Below are positions 43,951-45,000 of a stretch of 45,000 nucleotides of DNA, piece after piece. The stretch's first letter is position 1; each line of letters starts with the position of its first letter. Where the stretch lies: assembly GCA_030674185.1 (NCBI GenBank), contig JAPXFY010000269.1, positions 1 through 45,000 on the forward strand. The letters are read 5' to 3'. Below the pieces are notes generated by a model. It was not told the DNA's origin and made no database searches. It worked only from the letters and a program-made list of their open reading frames with translations. This DNA is from Monoplex corrugatus (Eukaryota > Mollusca > Gastropoda > Littorinimorpha > Ranellidae). The position numbers were made by a program, and so were the translations under genes.

Positions 43951-45000
43951 AGTTCAATCTTTCTTTTTTTCTTAACTAATGACTGCATTTTTCTTCAATT
44001 AAAAAAATCAACTTTTTGAGAAATGAAATCAAGTTTATTATACTTATGTTATATCCATCAGTTCATCTAGTGAAAGAAAAGTCAATGATGTGTTTCATTC
44101 AAACAGGAAAACATTAACAAAACATTCATACCAACCTTTTCATATCTATTTATCTTGTATGATATCTGTCTATACATGAAATGAAAATCAGGACCACTGT
44201 TTTATTCATTCAAAATGGAAAACATTAACTAAATCTTTTCATTTCATTCTGGTCGATAACTGGCTGGTTCAGCTAGTTACACACAAAAATACTGTGGATT
44301 ATGTATTGTGTCACTTACAGAGTTTCAATAATGTATTATTTGTTTTTAGTCTACACAGATAACTGTCCGCTGACTAAGTGAATCTATGGAGTTTTGTTTT
44401 CATTCTACAGAGACAACACTCCCCTGACACCAATTCTGATTACTGTTGGAGTCTACTCATCACCACAAAACTTGATCAGGTTGTGCTCAGGATCAAGGTG
44501 TTTTTCAACAACTGCTGATTGAATTCATTATGTATGGGTTTTATGTGAAACGTACAAGTTACTTTGAAGATCTGATATTTGCGTTCTTCTTTTCTCTCTT
44601 TTTTCATAATTGAATAAGTGGTTGTATTTGTTTGGCACATGATAAATCACAAGATATGGCTTTCATTTTTTTCTATTTTGGATATATAAAAGAATATTTG
44701 CGCAAAAAAGTTTTAAAAGACTTGCACAACCTTTTTGCAGAAATGTTGGCTGTGTGAACTTGGGCAAAAAATGCTTAGGTAATTTTCACTTTAGGAAAAC
44801 AAAAATCAATAACGCATACCTCAAATCGAGACACTTGTGATTCGTGAACTGTTTTGGTGTAACGTTCATGAAAATAACACAACACCACAGCAAAAAGCAC
44901 TTGAAAGCTGGACAATTGTATACAAATGAAAATAAGAACTCAACAAGAAAAGTAAAAGTATCATGATTGTTTTCGGTCTTGAGGAAGTCATTTTTGGTCT
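43950..45000. other. Unassigned AT-rich end of the window
   Basis: A TTCATTCAAA(A/C)(A/T)GGAAAACA phrase occurs twice (about 44095 and 44207). A CTACAG acceptor-like site lies at about 44410, but no reading frame with family similarity follows. The remaining ZYG11 armadillo exons were looked for here and not found. Confidence 0.5.

Noticed and set aside
44410..44520. Possible further exon after a CTACAG acceptor
   Set aside because: No frame resembles the ZYG11 armadillo region, no donor pairs with it, and no left-arm counterpart was found.

Overview
The window looks like nuclear DNA of an invertebrate animal. Genes are split by introns with canonical GT/AG sites, non-LTR retrotransposons are frequent, and long CA/GT, TC and trinucleotide runs and minisatellites are everywhere. 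The mixture of RTE-like and CR1/L2-like LINEs, a MULE, and the transposon-associated PIN-like family would suit a marine lophotrochozoan, perhaps a gastropod. That assignment is inference, because no mitochondrial or rRNA marker is present.

The main structure is a large, diverged inverted duplication. Each arm carries one copy of a ZYG11-like gene (LRR/armadillo substrate receptor of a CUL2 ubiquitin ligase), and the two copies are transcribed divergently. The left arm (minus-strand gene) runs from about 5.36 kb to 17.96 kb. The right arm (plus-strand gene) runs from about 28.48 kb to 43.23 kb. Five coding exons (A to E), a non-coding first exon and most intron sequence can be paired between the arms. 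Coding exons B to E are open in the left copy, but its exon A has a 1-nt deletion. Exon A and exon B are open in the right copy, but exons C, D and E are frameshifted. The four obvious minisatellite arrays sit at the same intron positions in both arms, but three of them are long only on the left.

The spacer between the arms (about 18 to 28.5 kb) holds several things: an extra copy of the promoter/first-exon module (18.49-19.90 kb); a decayed multi-domain gene of a transposon-like invertebrate family with PIN/FEN-like nuclease motifs (22.33-26.03 kb, minus); and a MULE with terminal inverted repeats and a probable 8-bp target duplication (26.22-27.60 kb). The ORF of that MULE keeps a FLYWCH finger and the C-terminus but has lost the catalytic core.

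Other retroelements: two copies of an RTE-like LINE (1-1.23 kb plus; 40.36-41.76 kb minus); four copies of one CR1/L2-like LINE truncated to very different lengths (1.97-2.61, 9.85-9.92, 30.07-31.89, 42.48-42.71 kb); relics of another LINE carried in the promoter modules; fold-back elements; and a tRNA-derived SINE. Several insertions can be dated relative to the duplication because the other arm keeps the empty site. The first 5 kb and the last 1.7 kb are repeat-dominated and contain no intact host gene that I can support. I see no rRNA, intact tRNA gene or CRISPR array.
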